A stretch of DNA of 64,000 nt from Microbacter sp. GSS18 (lineage in GTDB: Bacteria; Actinomycetota; Actinomycetes; Actinomycetales; Microbacteriaceae): contig CP119753.1 in assembly GCA_029319145.1 (NCBI GenBank), positions 3,906,001 to 3,970,000 of the forward strand, written 5' to 3'. Below are positions 16,074-25,300 of the stretch, in pieces. The position numbers were made by a program, and so were the translations under genes. Each line of letters begins with the position of its first letter. The stretch's first letter is position 1. The notes below the pieces were generated by a model. It saw only the letters and a program-made list of their open reading frames with translations. It had not been told where the DNA came from and did no database searches.

Positions 16074-17189
16074 ATGGCACTCAAGTTCTGGGCGACCGCG
16101 CCCTTCTTCTACGGCGACATGGACCGCCCCTGGACGGGAGTCCTCAGCGACATGCTCGATCTCGCGCAGGCCGCCGAGGATCTCGGCTTCGAGGGCCTGT
16201 CGATGCCCGAGAACCACTTTCAGAACTACGTGACGAACCCCTCGTCGCTGACATTCTCGGCCGTCGTGGCCGCGCGCACGAAGCGGCTGAAGCTGCAGCC
16301 CGGCGTCATCGTCCTGCCGTACTACCACCCGCTGCTGATCGCCTCCGAGATCGGCCTGCTCGACGGGCTCGCGCCCGGTCGCGTCGACATCGGCATCGCC
16401 CGCGGCGGCAGCCGGCCCCAGTTCGACCGCATCGGCGTGCCGTACGACGAGGTGCGCGCGATCTACGAGGAGTCGCTGGACATCATGCTGCGGGCGTGGA
16501 CCGAAGACGACCTGACCTATGACGGCAAGTACTACCAGTTCCCCGCGACCACGCTCGTGCCCAAGCCGACGACGAAGCCGCATCCGGCGCTGTGGGTCGC
16601 CGCGCAGAGCGTGGAGGGGGTCCGCAAGGTGGCCGAGGACGGACTGAACCTCCTCACGATGCCCAACTACGGCAACTTCGAGCCCCACGGCGATCTCGAG
16701 CTGCTGCTGCAGACCTACAACGACGCGGTGGCCACGAGCGGCAAGCCGCGCGGCGGCGTCATGGTCATGCGCCACGTGTGGCTGGGGCAGACCGAGGACC
16801 AGGCGAAGCAGTACTTCGACCGCATGGTCGACCACTGGAACCACTACCTGGCCTTCGTGAAGAACAGCGGGCCGACCGGCACCGCCGAGGGCCGTCTCAC
16901 GCGGCGCGTGGACGACAAGGGCCGCAATTTCGTCACGGGCGGCAAGATCCACGCCGAGTCGAACTCGCCCTCGCCCGATGACCTCTACGAGAACTACAAC
17001 GACCCGATCATGACCACGCCCGACCGCATGATCGAGCGCGTCAAGAGCTACGAGGCGCTCGGGGTGAACCGGCTCAGCGTGCACCAGGCGTGGGGCCAGC
17101 CGATCGGCGAGGTGATCAAGAACATGGAGTTCATGGCGCAGGAGGTCTTCCCCGCGTTCGCCGAGGAGCCGCAGCCCGCGCCGGTCTGA
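16074..17189 (+). CDS. LLM class flavin-dependent monooxygenase, paralogue 1
   Basis: A 371-residue bacterial luciferase-like TIM-barrel protein. Family features are AEDLGFEGLSMPENHF (34-49), GVIVLPYYHPLLIASEIGLLD and GRVDIGIARGGSRPQFDRIGVP, then WVAAQSVEGVRKVAEDGLNLL. Such enzymes use reduced FMN from a separate reductase to oxygenate or Baeyer-Villiger-oxidise a substrate; a flavin reductase gene lies at 17349. It is close to the paralogue at 19583, sharing FWAT-PFF, PENHFQNY-TNPSS and DPIMTTPDRMIER, and more distant from that at 28664. The ATG is preceded by GGAGG. The substrate is unknown. Confidence 0.9.
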   Translation: MALKFWATAPFFYGDMDRPWTGVLSDMLDLAQAAEDLGFEGLSMPENHFQNYVTNPSSLTFSAVVAARTKRLKLQPGVIVLPYYHPLLIASEIGLLDGLAPGRVDIGIARGGSRPQFDRIGVPYDEVRAIYEESLDIMLRAWTEDDLTYDGKYYQFPATTLVPKPTTKPHPALWVAAQSVEGVRKVAEDGLNLLTMPNYGNFEPHGDLELLLQTYNDAVATSGKPRGGVMVMRHVWLGQTEDQAKQYFDRMVDHWNHYLAFVKNSGPTGTAEGRLTRRVDDKGRNFVTGGKIHAESNSPSPDDLYENYNDPIMTTPDRMIERVKSYEALGVNRLSVHQAWGQPIGEVIKNMEFMAQEVFPAFAEEPQPAPV

Positions 17190-17202
17190 GTCCGCGCACA
17201 CG

Positions 17203-17243
17203 AGAAGGCCCGTCCGCCGATGAACTCGGCGGACGGGCCCTCT
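17203..17243. terminator. terminator hairpin behind LLM paralogue 1
   Basis: A perfect 14-bp stem, GGCCCGTCCGCCGA (17207-17220) with TCGGCGGACGGGCC (17226-17239), and a 5-base loop. The flanking AGAA and CTCT could extend a weak U-run in either direction. Confidence 0.8.
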
Positions 17244-17306
17244 GTCGATCCCGGGGTGATCGGTGTAGAGACGAATGCTGTCTCTCAGAGATGATGACGT
17301 CACGGA

Positions 17307-17340
17307 CGGACCCCGCCTGCACAGGAAGGGCGGGGGTCCG
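17307..17340 (-). terminator. terminator hairpin behind the flavin reductase
   Basis: Imperfect GC-rich stem GGACCCCGCC (17308-17317) and GGCGGGGGTCC (17329-17339), with one bulged G, nine bases past the flavin reductase stop codon. Confidence 0.55.
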
Positions 17341-17348
17341 GCCGTGCG

Positions 17349-17882
17349 TCAGCTCGCTGCGGCGTCGAGAGCGCGCAGGTGCCGGTACTTGCCCTTGTAG
17401 AACAGCAGCGGCTCGTCGGTGTGCCAGTCGGCGGGGCTCATGTCCTTGACGCGTCCGATGACGATGTAGTGGTCGCCGGCCTCGTGCTCGGCCCAGATCT
17501 CGCAGTCGAGCCACATCAGGGTGCCCGCGATGATCGGGTTGCCGCTCTCTGCGGCCGACCAGTCGATGCCGGCCCACTTGTCGGTGCCGCTGCGCGCGAA
17601 CTGACTCGAAACGGTGTGCTGGCTCGTGGCGAGGACGTTCACGGCGAACGAGCCCGTCTCGCGGATGCGCGGGTACGTCGTGGAGGTCGTCATGACGCTG
17701 AACGACACCAGCGGCGGGTCGACCGACACGCTGTAGAACGACTGGCAGGTGAAGCCGATCGGACCGTCTGCCTCGACGCCGCTGATCACCGTGATGCCAG
17801 ACGCGTAGTGGCTCAGCGTGTCGCGGAACACCCGCGCGTCGATCGCCGGGCTCTGCGCCACGTTCGGTTCTGCGTTGCTCAT
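17349..17882 (-). CDS. flavin reductase family protein (monooxygenase partner)
   Basis: A 177-residue FMN-binding split-barrel flavin reductase with DTLSHYASGITVIS at the N-terminus, GFTCQSFYSVSVDPPLVSFSV, SFAVNVLA and a C-terminal DHYIVIGRV strand followed by PLLFYKGKYRHL. It uses NAD(P)H to make FMNH2 for two-component monooxygenases. It lies between two LLM monooxygenase genes and is the obvious partner for them. GAGGAGGCG precedes the ATG at 17882. A 145-base gap to the reductase gene upstream allows its own promoter. Confidence 0.9.
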   Translation of the reverse strand: MSNAEPNVAQSPAIDARVFRDTLSHYASGITVISGVEADGPIGFTCQSFYSVSVDPPLVSFSVMTTSTTYPRIRETGSFAVNVLATSQHTVSSQFARSGTDKWAGIDWSAAESGNPIIAGTLMWLDCEIWAEHEAGDHYIVIGRVKDMSPADWHTDEPLLFYKGKYRHLRALDAAAS

Positions 17883-18027
17883 GAATCGCCTCCTCGTGCT
17901 CCGGTCACCGGCGGATGCCGGGAATCCCCGTGATGAACATTCAAGCCCGGAGCGCCCGCCAGGCACTTCCTCCAGGGGTGTCAGCTTTCGTTACGCAGAT
18001 TCGCGGGAGAGAGGAATGGATCGCAGC

Positions 18028-19074
18028 TCAGGGGCGGGCAGGCGAAGCGGCGTCGTCGATCTCGACGACGACCTTGCCCACGAAGTCCTTCGCCGCGAAG
18101 AAGGCCTGCGCGGCCGGCAGATCGTCGAGCCCGAACACGCGCGCGACGCGCGGGGTCAGGCGCCCCTCTCCCGCGTAGCGGATGAGATTGACGAGGGCCT
18201 CGCGCCGGGCGACGACCTGGCCGATGACCGTCAGGTCGTTGTAGATGAGCGTGCGCAGGTCGATGCGAGCCGACCAGCCGGCGATGGCACCCGCCGTGAC
18301 GTAGACGCCGCCGGTGACGAGGTGCTCAAGCCACGTCTGGGTCAGCTCCCCGCCGGTGACGTCGAGAACCGCGTCGACCGGAGGCAGGTCGCCCCAGACG
18401 TCTTCGGCATGCGCGCCGGGGCGGTCGATGACGTGATCGGCGCCCAGCGCCTCGACGCCGGCTCGCTTCGAGCTCCCGGCCACGGCGATCACGGTCGCGC
18501 CGCGCAGCTTCGCGAGTTCGACATTGGCGCTCCCCACGCCCCCCGACGCTCCGGTGACCAGCACGGTCCAGCCTTCGTCGACCCCCGCGCGCAGCTGCAT
18601 CTCCTCGGCGGTCTGATAGGCGGTGGGCAGACACGCCAGTTCGGCGAACGTGAGATCGGATGCTGCCGGAACGGCGTTGTCGCGGGGAACCGTGACGTAA
18701 TCTGCGAAGCATCCGTCGCGCTCTGCGGCGCCCATGAGGGCGATGAGCGAGGGCCCGCCGGCGAGGCCCGGGTGCCGCAGGAACGGATCCACCAGGACGA
18801 CGTCACCGGGGGCGAGGTCGCCGACGCGTACGCCGACCTCCTCGACGATCCCGGCGCCGCCCGCACCCTGGATGCGCGGCCAGCGGTCGGGCTCGCCGGG
18901 TGTCCCTTCCTCGTGGTCGTACCAGTTCTCGCGGAAGGCGATGTCGGTGTTGTTGACCGCGGACGCCCGCAGGCGAATCAGCACCTCATCCGGTCCCACC
19001 AACGGCCGGCGCACGTCGGTGCGGTACTCCAGACGGTCGGGCCCGCCGTGCCCCGTGAGCACCACCGCCCGCAT
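18028..19074 (-). CDS. medium-chain NAD(P)-dependent alcohol dehydrogenase/quinone oxidoreductase family protein
   Basis: A 348-residue MDR-superfamily protein with an N-terminal GroES-like domain and a Rossmann domain with GASGGVGSAN. Catalytic zinc cysteines are absent (VNNTDIAFRENW where zinc enzymes have CGTD), so it resembles zeta-crystallin-type reductases acting on enones or quinones. The ATG at 19074 lies 8 bases behind the YciI-like gene, suggesting an operon. It may process an unsaturated carbonyl product of the monooxygenases (inference). Confidence 0.82.
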   Translation of the reverse strand: MRAVVLTGHGGPDRLEYRTDVRRPLVGPDEVLIRLRASAVNNTDIAFRENWYDHEEGTPGEPDRWPRIQGAGGAGIVEEVGVRVGDLAPGDVVLVDPFLRHPGLAGGPSLIALMGAAERDGCFADYVTVPRDNAVPAASDLTFAELACLPTAYQTAEEMQLRAGVDEGWTVLVTGASGGVGSANVELAKLRGATVIAVAGSSKRAGVEALGADHVIDRPGAHAEDVWGDLPPVDAVLDVTGGELTQTWLEHLVTGGVYVTAGAIAGWSARIDLRTLIYNDLTVIGQVVARREALVNLIRYAGEGRLTPRVARVFGLDDLPAAQAFFAAKDFVGKVVVEIDDAASPARP

Positions 19075-19082
19075 GTCGCGCG

Positions 19083-19394
19083 TCACTCCGCGGGAATCGC
19101 GGCGGCCAGCGGGCCGAGAACCGCGCGCCACTGCGTGATGGTGAGGTTCTCGAGCAGACCCGCCTGGACGTAGGGGTCGTTCGAGATCAGCTCCGCGGCG
19201 GCCGCGTGATCGTCGGCGGCGATGACGACGAGTCCGCCGTCGGGGTCGTCGGCGCCCCAGGGGCCGGCGAGCATCAGCGCCTTCGACTCGTCGAGGCCGG
19301 CGATGAAGGCGCGGTGGTCGGGGCGCAGACGCGCCTTCTCGGCCGCGGTGGCCTCGTCGGTGCGGTACGTGTAGCGGGCTGCGTAGGTAGGCAT
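19083..19394 (-). CDS. YciI-like protein
   Basis: A 103-residue ferredoxin-like alpha/beta barrel of the YciI family, beginning MPTYAARYTYR and containing RPDHRAFIAGLDESKALMLAGPWGADDPDG, which has the conserved HRAF and GP elements, and a C-terminal NDPYVQAGLLENLTI. Related small proteins act as dehalogenases, muconolactone-isomerase-like enzymes or lyases; the exact activity is unknown. It is the first gene of the leftward unit with the medium-chain reductase. Confidence 0.82.
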   Translation of the reverse strand: MPTYAARYTYRTDEATAAEKARLRPDHRAFIAGLDESKALMLAGPWGADDPDGGLVVIAADDHAAAAELISNDPYVQAGLLENLTITQWRAVLGPLAAAIPAE

Positions 19395-19494
19395 GCCGTG
19401 AAACCTAGCAACGGGCGACGCGGCGCAACGGCATCCGTAACGCCGCCGTCACATCCTCGTCGGCAGGGCGGAAGCGAGGCCTCCGAGTTCCGCT

Positions 19495-19533
19495 GCACAG
19501 CTGTGCTGCCGGGCCCTCGGGCCTTCCTATCGT
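19495..19533 (+). promoter_or_regulatory. LLM paralogue 2 promoter candidate with GCACAGCTGTGC palindrome
   Basis: A perfect 12-bp palindrome GCACAGCTGTGC (19495-19506) lies 21 bases before TATCGT (19528-19533), a possible -10 box; the gene starts 49 bases further. Assignment is tentative. Confidence 0.4.
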
Positions 19534-19582
19534 GGGGGGACGATCCCGCAACCACGCGGATCCGAAAGGTTGGAAACAAACG

Positions 19583-20704
19583 ATGGGACTCAAGTTCTGG
19601 GCCACGCTGCCCTTCTTCCGCGGTGACATGAGCCGCCCGTTCAGCGACATCGTCGCCGAGCAGCTCGACATCGCCCAGGCGGCCGAAGACCTCGGTTTCG
19701 AGGGCGTGATCGTGCCCGAGAACCACTTCCAGAACTATCTGACGAACCCGTCGTCGGTGGCGATCTCGTCGATCATCGCCGCCAAGACCAAGCGCCTGCG
19801 CATCCAGCCGAGCGTCATCGTGCTGCCCTACTACCACCCGCTGCTGGTCGCATCCGAGATCGGCCTGCTCGAGGCGCTGGCCCCGGGGCGCGTCAGCATC
19901 GGCGTCGCCCGTGGCGGCAGCCGCCTGCAGTTCGACCGCATCGGCGTGCCCTACGACGAGGCGCGCGGCCGCTACGAGGAGTCGCTCGAGATCATCCAGC
20001 GTGCCTGGGTCGAGGACGACCTCGCCTACGAGGGCAAGCACTTCTCCTTCCCCAAGACCACCGTCGTCTCGCGTTCCGAGAACCCGCTGTCCATCTGGGT
20101 CGCCGCCCAGAGCGTCGAGGGCATCACGAAGGTCGCGCAGGAGGGACACAACCTCCTCACGAGCCCGAACTGGGGCCACTTCGAGCCGCACGGCGACCTC
20201 GACACCCTCCTGGCGACCTACGAGAAGGCGGTCGCCGAGAGCGGCAAGCCTCGCGGCGAGGTCATGGTCATGCGTCACGTCTGGGTGGGCGACACCGAGG
20301 AAGAGGCGCTGCAGTACTTCGACAACATCGTCGACCACTCCAACCACTACATGACGATCGTCCAGGGCGGCGGCGAGAACCGGAACCGCAACACCCGCGA
20401 GCGTCTGACGCGTCGCGTCGACGGCGAGATGGCCGACTTCATCCACGGCGGCAAGATCGACGCGATCTCGGTGCCCCGTGAGCGCGAGGGTCTGTTCGAG
20501 CGGATGAACGACCCGATCATGACCACGCCCGACCGCATGATCGAGCGCTTCCGTCACTACGAGGACATCGGCGTGAACCACGTCGTCATGCACCAGGGCT
20601 GGGGCCAGCCGAACGACGCGATCCTCGCCAACATGGAGAAGCTCGCCACCGACGTGTTCCCCGCCTTCGCGGAGCAGCAGGTCGTCGGAGCCGGCGCTCG
20701 ATGA
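19583..20704 (+). CDS. LLM class flavin-dependent monooxygenase, paralogue 2
   Basis: A 373-residue luciferase-like enzyme starting MGLKFWATLPFFRGDMSRPF. It keeps VPENHFQNYLTNPSSVA, VLPYYHPLLVASEIGLLEALAPGR, IGVARGGSRLQFDRIGVPYDE and WVAAQSVEGITK. It is clearly the sister of the protein at 16074. It differs mainly in the C-terminal third, which holds SVPREREGLFERM. ATGA overlap with the SnoaL-like gene shows translational coupling and a joint function. It likely takes FMNH2 from the flavin reductase encoded between the two paralogues. The substrate is unknown. Confidence 0.9.
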   Translation: MGLKFWATLPFFRGDMSRPFSDIVAEQLDIAQAAEDLGFEGVIVPENHFQNYLTNPSSVAISSIIAAKTKRLRIQPSVIVLPYYHPLLVASEIGLLEALAPGRVSIGVARGGSRLQFDRIGVPYDEARGRYEESLEIIQRAWVEDDLAYEGKHFSFPKTTVVSRSENPLSIWVAAQSVEGITKVAQEGHNLLTSPNWGHFEPHGDLDTLLATYEKAVAESGKPRGEVMVMRHVWVGDTEEEALQYFDNIVDHSNHYMTIVQGGGENRNRNTRERLTRRVDGEMADFIHGGKIDAISVPREREGLFERMNDPIMTTPDRMIERFRHYEDIGVNHVVMHQGWGQPNDAILANMEKLATDVFPAFAEQQVVGAGAR

Positions 20705-21102
20705 CGGGGCCGACCGAATCGCTCGAGGAGCGCATCGAGCGATTCGGCGACGCCCTCTCGCGCAGCGACGTCGACACCGCCAAGCGGTACGTCGCCGACG
20801 ACCTCACGATCCTCTCGCTCAGTGACGGCCTGAAGACCTACGACCGCGCGTGGTGGGAGCAGATGGTGCCCACCTTCTCGCTGGGCGGCTTCGAACTCGT
20901 CCATGAGCACCTCGTCCGGCGCGACGAACAGGCCGTGCACTACCGGTACGCGCGGATGACCTCGACGGTTGCGGGCGCCGAGCGCACTGGGATGTTCTGC
21001 ATCACCGACTACTGGCTGTCGCACCCCGAGAAGGGCTGGGTCGTGTGGCAACGGCTGTCGGTCCAGGTCGTCGACGCCCAGCGGCTTCCGGACGAGTTCT
21101 GA
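20701..21102 (+). CDS. SnoaL-like / nuclear transport factor 2 family protein
   Basis: A 133-residue NTF2-like protein: RFGDALSRSDVDTAKRYVADDLTILSL, HYRYARMTSTVAGAERTGMFCITDYWLSHPEKGWVVWQRLSVQV. It has the same layout as the protein at 13998, including the final W-x-R/L-WQR strand. It is translationally coupled to LLM paralogue 2 (ATGA), which suggests it acts on the same substrate or product, perhaps as hydratase, isomerase or chaperone for an unstable intermediate. Confidence 0.78.
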   Translation: MTGPTESLEERIERFGDALSRSDVDTAKRYVADDLTILSLSDGLKTYDRAWWEQMVPTFSLGGFELVHEHLVRRDEQAVHYRYARMTSTVAGAERTGMFCITDYWLSHPEKGWVVWQRLSVQVVDAQRLPDEF

Positions 21103-21205
21103 CGCGTCCGAGACCCTTCCCCGTCGGCAGCGCGGCGCTCACCGCCCGCGCTGCCGGCGGCACCAATCGTCCACCCACGAAAACACCACCGCATCGGAGT
21201 GAAGC

Positions 21206-21550
21206 ATGAGTCAGCATCTGGGCAACGCCTTCGACATCGACCTGGGCTCGATCGAGTACCCCTCGCTCGAGGACGGAAGCACGATCGGGGCCGGCCGTCA
21301 CCTCATCGGCAACCTGTCCGACACCAGGATCGGGCTCTGGGAGGCCGAGCCGGGCCTCATCGGCGGTGTGACCAACGACGAGATCTTCGTCGTCCTCGAG
21401 GGACGCGCCGAAGTCACGTTCGACGACACCGGTGAGGTCATCCAGATCGGCCCCGGCGACATCGTCCGGCTCAAGGCCGGGCAGAGCAACCACTGGCGCA
21501 CGTTCGAGCGCATCCGCAAGGTCGCCGTCAGCATCCCGGCCCAGGCCTGA
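21206..21550 (+). CDS. cupin domain protein
   Basis: A 114-residue single cupin barrel: GLWEAEPGLIGGVTNDEIFVVLEGRAEVTFDDTGEVIQIGPGDIVRLKAGQSNHWRT. Motif 1 has Asn-Asp-Glu in place of the usual His-x-His, but motif 2 retains His in NHW. The metal site is therefore partly altered, as in many DUF861-type cupins. It lies 103 bases behind the SnoaL-like gene, in the same direction, and could be a small isomerase, a decarboxylase or a binding protein. No function can be assigned. Confidence 0.8.
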   Translation: MSQHLGNAFDIDLGSIEYPSLEDGSTIGAGRHLIGNLSDTRIGLWEAEPGLIGGVTNDEIFVVLEGRAEVTFDDTGEVIQIGPGDIVRLKAGQSNHWRTFERIRKVAVSIPAQA

Positions 21551-21587
21551 CCTCGCCGGGCCCACGCACGCAGAAGGAGCGCAGTTC

Positions 21588-22214
21588 ATGCCGGAACAAG
21601 GCACGTCCACGACCCGCAGCGCCTACATCGTCACATCGCATCCAGACGGCGAGGCGCTGAGCGTCGGCATCGCCGAGCGGATCGCCGACTCCTTCCGCGA
21701 GGGCGGCGGGTCGGCCCGCATCACGAACCTCCCCGCGGAGGACTTCGCGCCGGCCTATGACACGCAGGACATCACGCTGTACCGCGACTTCATCGAGACC
21801 CACACGATCGGCGCGCCCGGTGACGCGGTCGGTCAGCAGGAGATCCTCGACGAGGCGACCGACCTCGTCTTCGTCTTCCCGGTCTACTGGTGGTCGATGC
21901 CCGCGCAGCTGAAGGGGTGGGTGGATCGCGTCTTCACCGGGGGGTGGGCGTGGGGCGCCAAGCGCCTCGGGCGCGACCGCACCTCCGTCTCGCACCTGAC
22001 CGCCCATGTCGTGGCGATCACGGGCGCCGGCGAGGAGACCTTTTCGGAGGCCGGCTACGACTCGGCCATGCGCGTCCAGATCGAGGACGGCATCTTCCGG
22101 TACTGCGGATTCGGCTCGACGACGTGGTCCTGGATCTGGGATCCCGCTCGCGCAGAGGCCGCCGAGATCGACGCCGCCATCGCCGAGGCGATCGACCGCA
22201 TCGACCGCGGCTGA
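21588..22214 (+). CDS. NAD(P)H-dependent oxidoreductase (NQO1/MdaB-like flavodoxin fold)
   Basis: A 208-residue flavodoxin-fold reductase with TSHPDGEALSVGIAERIADSF (FAD/FMN phosphate loop), ATDLVFVFPVYWWSMPAQLKGWVDRVFTGGWAWG and GAGEETF. These features are typical of the NQO1/MdaB group that reduces quinones with two electrons. AGAAGGAG lies before the ATG at 21588. It ends the rightward unit LLM-SnoaL-cupin-reductase, which is closed by a strong terminator. Confidence 0.87.
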   Translation: MPEQGTSTTRSAYIVTSHPDGEALSVGIAERIADSFREGGGSARITNLPAEDFAPAYDTQDITLYRDFIETHTIGAPGDAVGQQEILDEATDLVFVFPVYWWSMPAQLKGWVDRVFTGGWAWGAKRLGRDRTSVSHLTAHVVAITGAGEETFSEAGYDSAMRVQIEDGIFRYCGFGSTTWSWIWDPARAEAAEIDAAIAEAIDRIDRG

Positions 22215-22527
22215 GGCCGGCTCTCCTCTCCTCGCCCAGCACGAGGCCCCCGCGCTCCGCGCGGGGGCCTCTTCCGCTTTCTGCAGGAACGGACTCGGGA
22301 GATACCAGGGTTCCTGGTCATCTCGCGACACAGCGGCGTAACAAGCCCGACGCACTTTTCACTGATCGTAGATATCGCGTTACAAAGCTTCGCGTTCCAG
22401 GACCAAGAGCCCGGGCACCCGCCGTTTCTACGCTCAAGAGCGTGCTAACCCGGGCACACATCGTCGGCTCACCCGCCCTCGCGTCACCTCGTGACCCGGT
22501 CGCCGAAGCAGATAAAGGAGAAGCCCC
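22215..22527 (+). promoter_or_regulatory. intergenic region before the amino-acid-type ABC operon
   Basis: A 313-base region without a gene. After the terminator at 22243-22271 comes an AT-richer stretch (22340-22400), and the perfect inverted repeat ACGCTC-AA-GAGCGT (22430-22443), a candidate operator. TACGCT at 22429-22434 could be a -10 box. The leader to the ATG at 22528 is about 80 bases and ends with AAAGGAGAAG. Confidence 0.45.
22243..22271 (+). terminator. rho-independent terminator
   Basis: Perfect 13-bp stem GAGGCCCCCGCGC / GCGCGGGGGCCTC with a TCC loop, followed by a short TTCCGCTTT tract. It ends the LLM paralogue 2 operon. Confidence 0.9.
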
Positions 22528-23514
22528 ATGACTGGTGGTTTGAAGGACACTCGCCGCGGCCGCGTGCGACGTGCTGCAGGATTCGCGCTGCTCAGCGGCG
22601 TGCTCGTCACCTCGCTGGTCGCCTGCGCCAGCGCGAACGGAACCGAGAACGCCGACGCCGAGCCGGCAGCCGACGCCGATGTCATCCAGGAGGCGTTCGA
22701 CGCGCTTCCCGACGACATCAAGGAGTCGGGGGTTCTGAAGGCGGCCAGCTCGTTCGACTACGGCCCCTTCGCCTACCTCGAGGCCGACAGCGGCGACCGC
22801 GCCGGCTTCGACTACGACGCGGTCAACGCGATCGCCTCCCGCATCGGCCTCGAGGTCGAGTGGACGACGCTCGGCACCTTCGAGTCGCTGATTCCGGCTG
22901 CACAGTCCGGTCAGGCCGACGCGGTCGTCGACGGCATGGGCATCATCGAGGAGCGCCTGGGTGCGGTCTCGTTCGTGTACATGATGAACGCCGACAACGC
23001 CATCCTCGTCCAGGCCGGCAACCCGGCGAACGTCGACCCCGCCGACATGTGCGGCTCTCACCTGACGACCGCCCCGTCGGGACTGCAGGCGATCGTCTTC
23101 GAAGAGGAGAGCGCCAAGTGCGTAGCCGACGGCAAGGAGCCCATCGAGGTCTCGCTGCTGGCCGACACCGCCGCCGCCAGCGCCGGCGTCCTCGCCGGCC
23201 AGTTCGACGGACAGGGCTGGGGCACCGCGACCGGCAACTTCAGCGTCCGGGCGAACCCGGACTTCGAGGTCACCGACCCGATCCCCGGCTACGCCACGCC
23301 GAACGGCATCATCCTCCAGGACAGCGACCGCGGTGAGGCTATCGGCAACGCCTTCGTCATCGCCCTCCAGTCGATGATGGACGACGGCACGCTCCAGGAG
23401 ATCGCCGACGCCAACACGATGGGGTCGGACGTCCCGACCCAGACCTTCTACGTGCGGACCCCCGACCAGCTCGAAGAGCTCCTCGCGTCGGACCCGGCTC
23501 TCCAGGACGGCTGA
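22528..23514 (+). CDS. ABC transporter substrate-binding lipoprotein, amino-acid type (SBP family 3)
   Basis: A 328-residue protein with an Arg-rich n-region, a hydrophobic core and lipobox LVAC (Cys about 33). The mature part has SBP_bac_3 features: GFDYDAVNAIASRIGLEVEWTTLGTFESLIPAAQSGQADAVVDGM is the canonical ligand-site stretch, here split by line-length only. Two cysteines at about 172 and 196 (ADMCGSH, AKCVADG) could form a disulfide as in related proteins. It delivers an amino acid or similar polar amine to the permease encoded next. Position inside a catabolic island suggests an unusual N-containing substrate (inference). Confidence 0.88.
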   Translation: MTGGLKDTRRGRVRRAAGFALLSGVLVTSLVACASANGTENADAEPAADADVIQEAFDALPDDIKESGVLKAASSFDYGPFAYLEADSGDRAGFDYDAVNAIASRIGLEVEWTTLGTFESLIPAAQSGQADAVVDGMGIIEERLGAVSFVYMMNADNAILVQAGNPANVDPADMCGSHLTTAPSGLQAIVFEEESAKCVADGKEPIEVSLLADTAAASAGVLAGQFDGQGWGTATGNFSVRANPDFEVTDPIPGYATPNGIILQDSDRGEAIGNAFVIALQSMMDDGTLQEIADANTMGSDVPTQTFYVRTPDQLEELLASDPALQDG

Positions 23515-23520
23515 TAACCC

Positions 23521-24501
23521 ATGAGCAGTACAGACACCATCAACGAGCAGACGGCGCCCAGCCCCGGGACGTCCGCCCTGGTCCAGAGGCTGAAGAACGG
23601 CTTCGAACCGCGCAGGATCATCAAGAAGAAGCATCCGGGACGTCTCGTCGCCGCCGTGATCATCGGCGTCCTCGCCGTGTCGCTCCTTCAGACGGTGTTC
23701 ACCTCGCCCGGCTTCGGCTGGCCGGTGGTCGCCGAGTACCTCTTCAGCCCGCGGATCCTCATGGGTGTCTGGACTACGCTCTGGCTCACTGCGGCGGTCA
23801 TGCTGATCGGGGTCGTCGTCGGCCTGATCGTCGCGGTGATGGAGCGCTCTCCGAACCCGCTCCTTCGCGGAGCGGCCATCCTCTACGTGTGGGTGTTCCG
23901 CTCGGTGCCGACCCTGGTGCAGCTGCTGCTGTGGTTCAACCTGGCGCTGCTGTTCCCCCAGATCCAGATCGGCATCCCGTTCACCGACATCGTGTTCTGG
24001 TCGGCGAGCGCGAACGACTTCATGACCCCGATCGTCGCAGCGCTTCTCGGTCTCGCCCTCTCCGAGAGCGCGTACATGGCCGAGATCGTCCGCTCGGGAC
24101 TGAACTCGGTCGACCGCGGGCAGCATGAGGCGGCCTGGGCCCTGGGCCTGGGGACACGCAAGACGTTCATGAAGGTCACGCTGCCCCAGGCCATCCGCAC
24201 GATCATCCCGCCGACCGGCAACCAGGTGATCGGCATGCTGAAGTACACGTCGCTGGCCAGCGTCATCTCGGTGACCGAGCTGCTCTTCAGCGCTCAGCAG
24301 ATCTCGGCGGTGAACTTCCAAGTGATCCCGCTGCTGCTGGTGGCGTCGATCTGGTACCTGGTCCTCGCCAGCGTCCTGCAGATGATCCAGGACCGCATCG
24401 AGAAGCGCTTCAGCCGGGGCATCGCCGACGCAAGCAAGCCGCGCCGTTCCGCCTCGAAGACGCCGAAGCCCGCAGCAACGAACAAGGAGGCCAGCGCATG
24501 A
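23521..24501 (+). CDS. amino-acid-type ABC transporter permease
   Basis: A 326-residue HisM/GlnP-type membrane protein. It has a cytosolic N-terminus of about 50 residues, five or six hydrophobic segments and the ATPase-contact EAA loop [23 protein letters not shown] single permease gene implies a homodimeric channel. It begins 6 bases after the binding protein gene, and its stop overlaps the ATPase start (ATGA). The Lys/Ala-rich C-terminal tail is poorly conserved. Confidence 0.92.
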   Translation: MSSTDTINEQTAPSPGTSALVQRLKNGFEPRRIIKKKHPGRLVAAVIIGVLAVSLLQTVFTSPGFGWPVVAEYLFSPRILMGVWTTLWLTAAVMLIGVVVGLIVAVMERSPNPLLRGAAILYVWVFRSVPTLVQLLLWFNLALLFPQIQIGIPFTDIVFWSASANDFMTPIVAALLGLALSESAYMAEIVRSGLNSVDRGQHEAAWALGLGTRKTFMKVTLPQAIRTIIPPTGNQVIGMLKYTSLASVISVTELLFSAQQISAVNFQVIPLLLVASIWYLVLASVLQMIQDRIEKRFSRGIADASKPRRSASKTPKPAATNKEASA

Positions 24502-25295
24502 GCGAGGCGACCCCCGACGCGGCCGACGAGCCGATGGTCTACGTGCACAACATCACCAAGAGCTATCACTCGACGCCGGTGATCAAGGACATCTCGTTCG
24601 AGGTGGCGCGCGGCGAGGTGGTGAGCCTCATCGGTCCTTCCGGCGCCGGAAAATCGACGCTGCTGCGCTGCATCAACCACCTCGAGGTTCCGGACTCCGG
24701 CTACATCCTGGTCGACTCCGACCTGGTGGGCTACCGCGAGTCGGGCGACGACTTCGTCGAGGCCACCGACGCGCAGGCGGCACGCTCGCGGGCCACCGTC
24801 GGCATGGTGTTCCAGCGGTTCAACCTGTTCCAGCACCTGACGGCCACCGAGAACGTGACCCTGGCGCCGCGTGAGGTGCTGGGCATGTCGAAGGCCGAGT
24901 CGACCAAGCTCGCACACGAGCTGCTCGGCCGGGTCGGGCTGTCGCACCGCGTGAACAACTACCCCTCGCAGCTGTCGGGCGGCGAGCAGCAGCGCGTCGC
25001 CATCGCGCGGGCGCTCGCGATGAACCCCAAGGTGATGCTCTTCGATGAGGCGACGTCGGCACTGGACCCCGAGCTCGTGGGCGACGTACTCGCGGTCATC
25101 CAGGACCTGGCCGACGAGGGGATGACGATGATCATGGTCACTCACGAGATGGAGTTCGCCCGCGAGGTGTCCAGCCGAGTGCTGTTCCTCGCCGACGGCG
25201 GCATCGTCGAGGAGGGCACGCCCGAGCAGATCTTCGGCGACCCGCAGCACGAGCGCACCCGCTCGTTCCTCTCGCGAGTGCAGCGCGCGGCCTGA
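24498..25295 (+). CDS. amino-acid-type ABC transporter ATP-binding protein
   Basis: A 265-residue ABC ATPase with Walker [10 protein letters not shown] (46-54), a Q-loop in [11 protein letters not shown], signature [16 protein letters not shown], Walker [13 protein letters not shown] and the H-loop in VTHEM. It energises the polar amino acid importer encoded immediately upstream, to which it is translationally coupled. The regulator gene follows after 5 bases. Confidence 0.95.
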   Translation: MSEATPDAADEPMVYVHNITKSYHSTPVIKDISFEVARGEVVSLIGPSGAGKSTLLRCINHLEVPDSGYILVDSDLVGYRESGDDFVEATDAQAARSRATVGMVFQRFNLFQHLTATENVTLAPREVLGMSKAESTKLAHELLGRVGLSHRVNNYPSQLSGGEQQRVAIARALAMNPKVMLFDEATSALDPELVGDVLAVIQDLADEGMTMIMVTHEMEFAREVSSRVLFLADGGIVEEGTPEQIFGDPQHERTRSFLSRVQRAA

Positions 25296-25300
25296 TCGAG

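Noticed and set aside
17267-17285. AGAGAC-N7-GTCTCT inverted repeat between LLM 1 and the flavin reductase
   Set aside because: Only 6-bp arms, between two terminators of convergent genes; no promoter nearby, so probably incidental.
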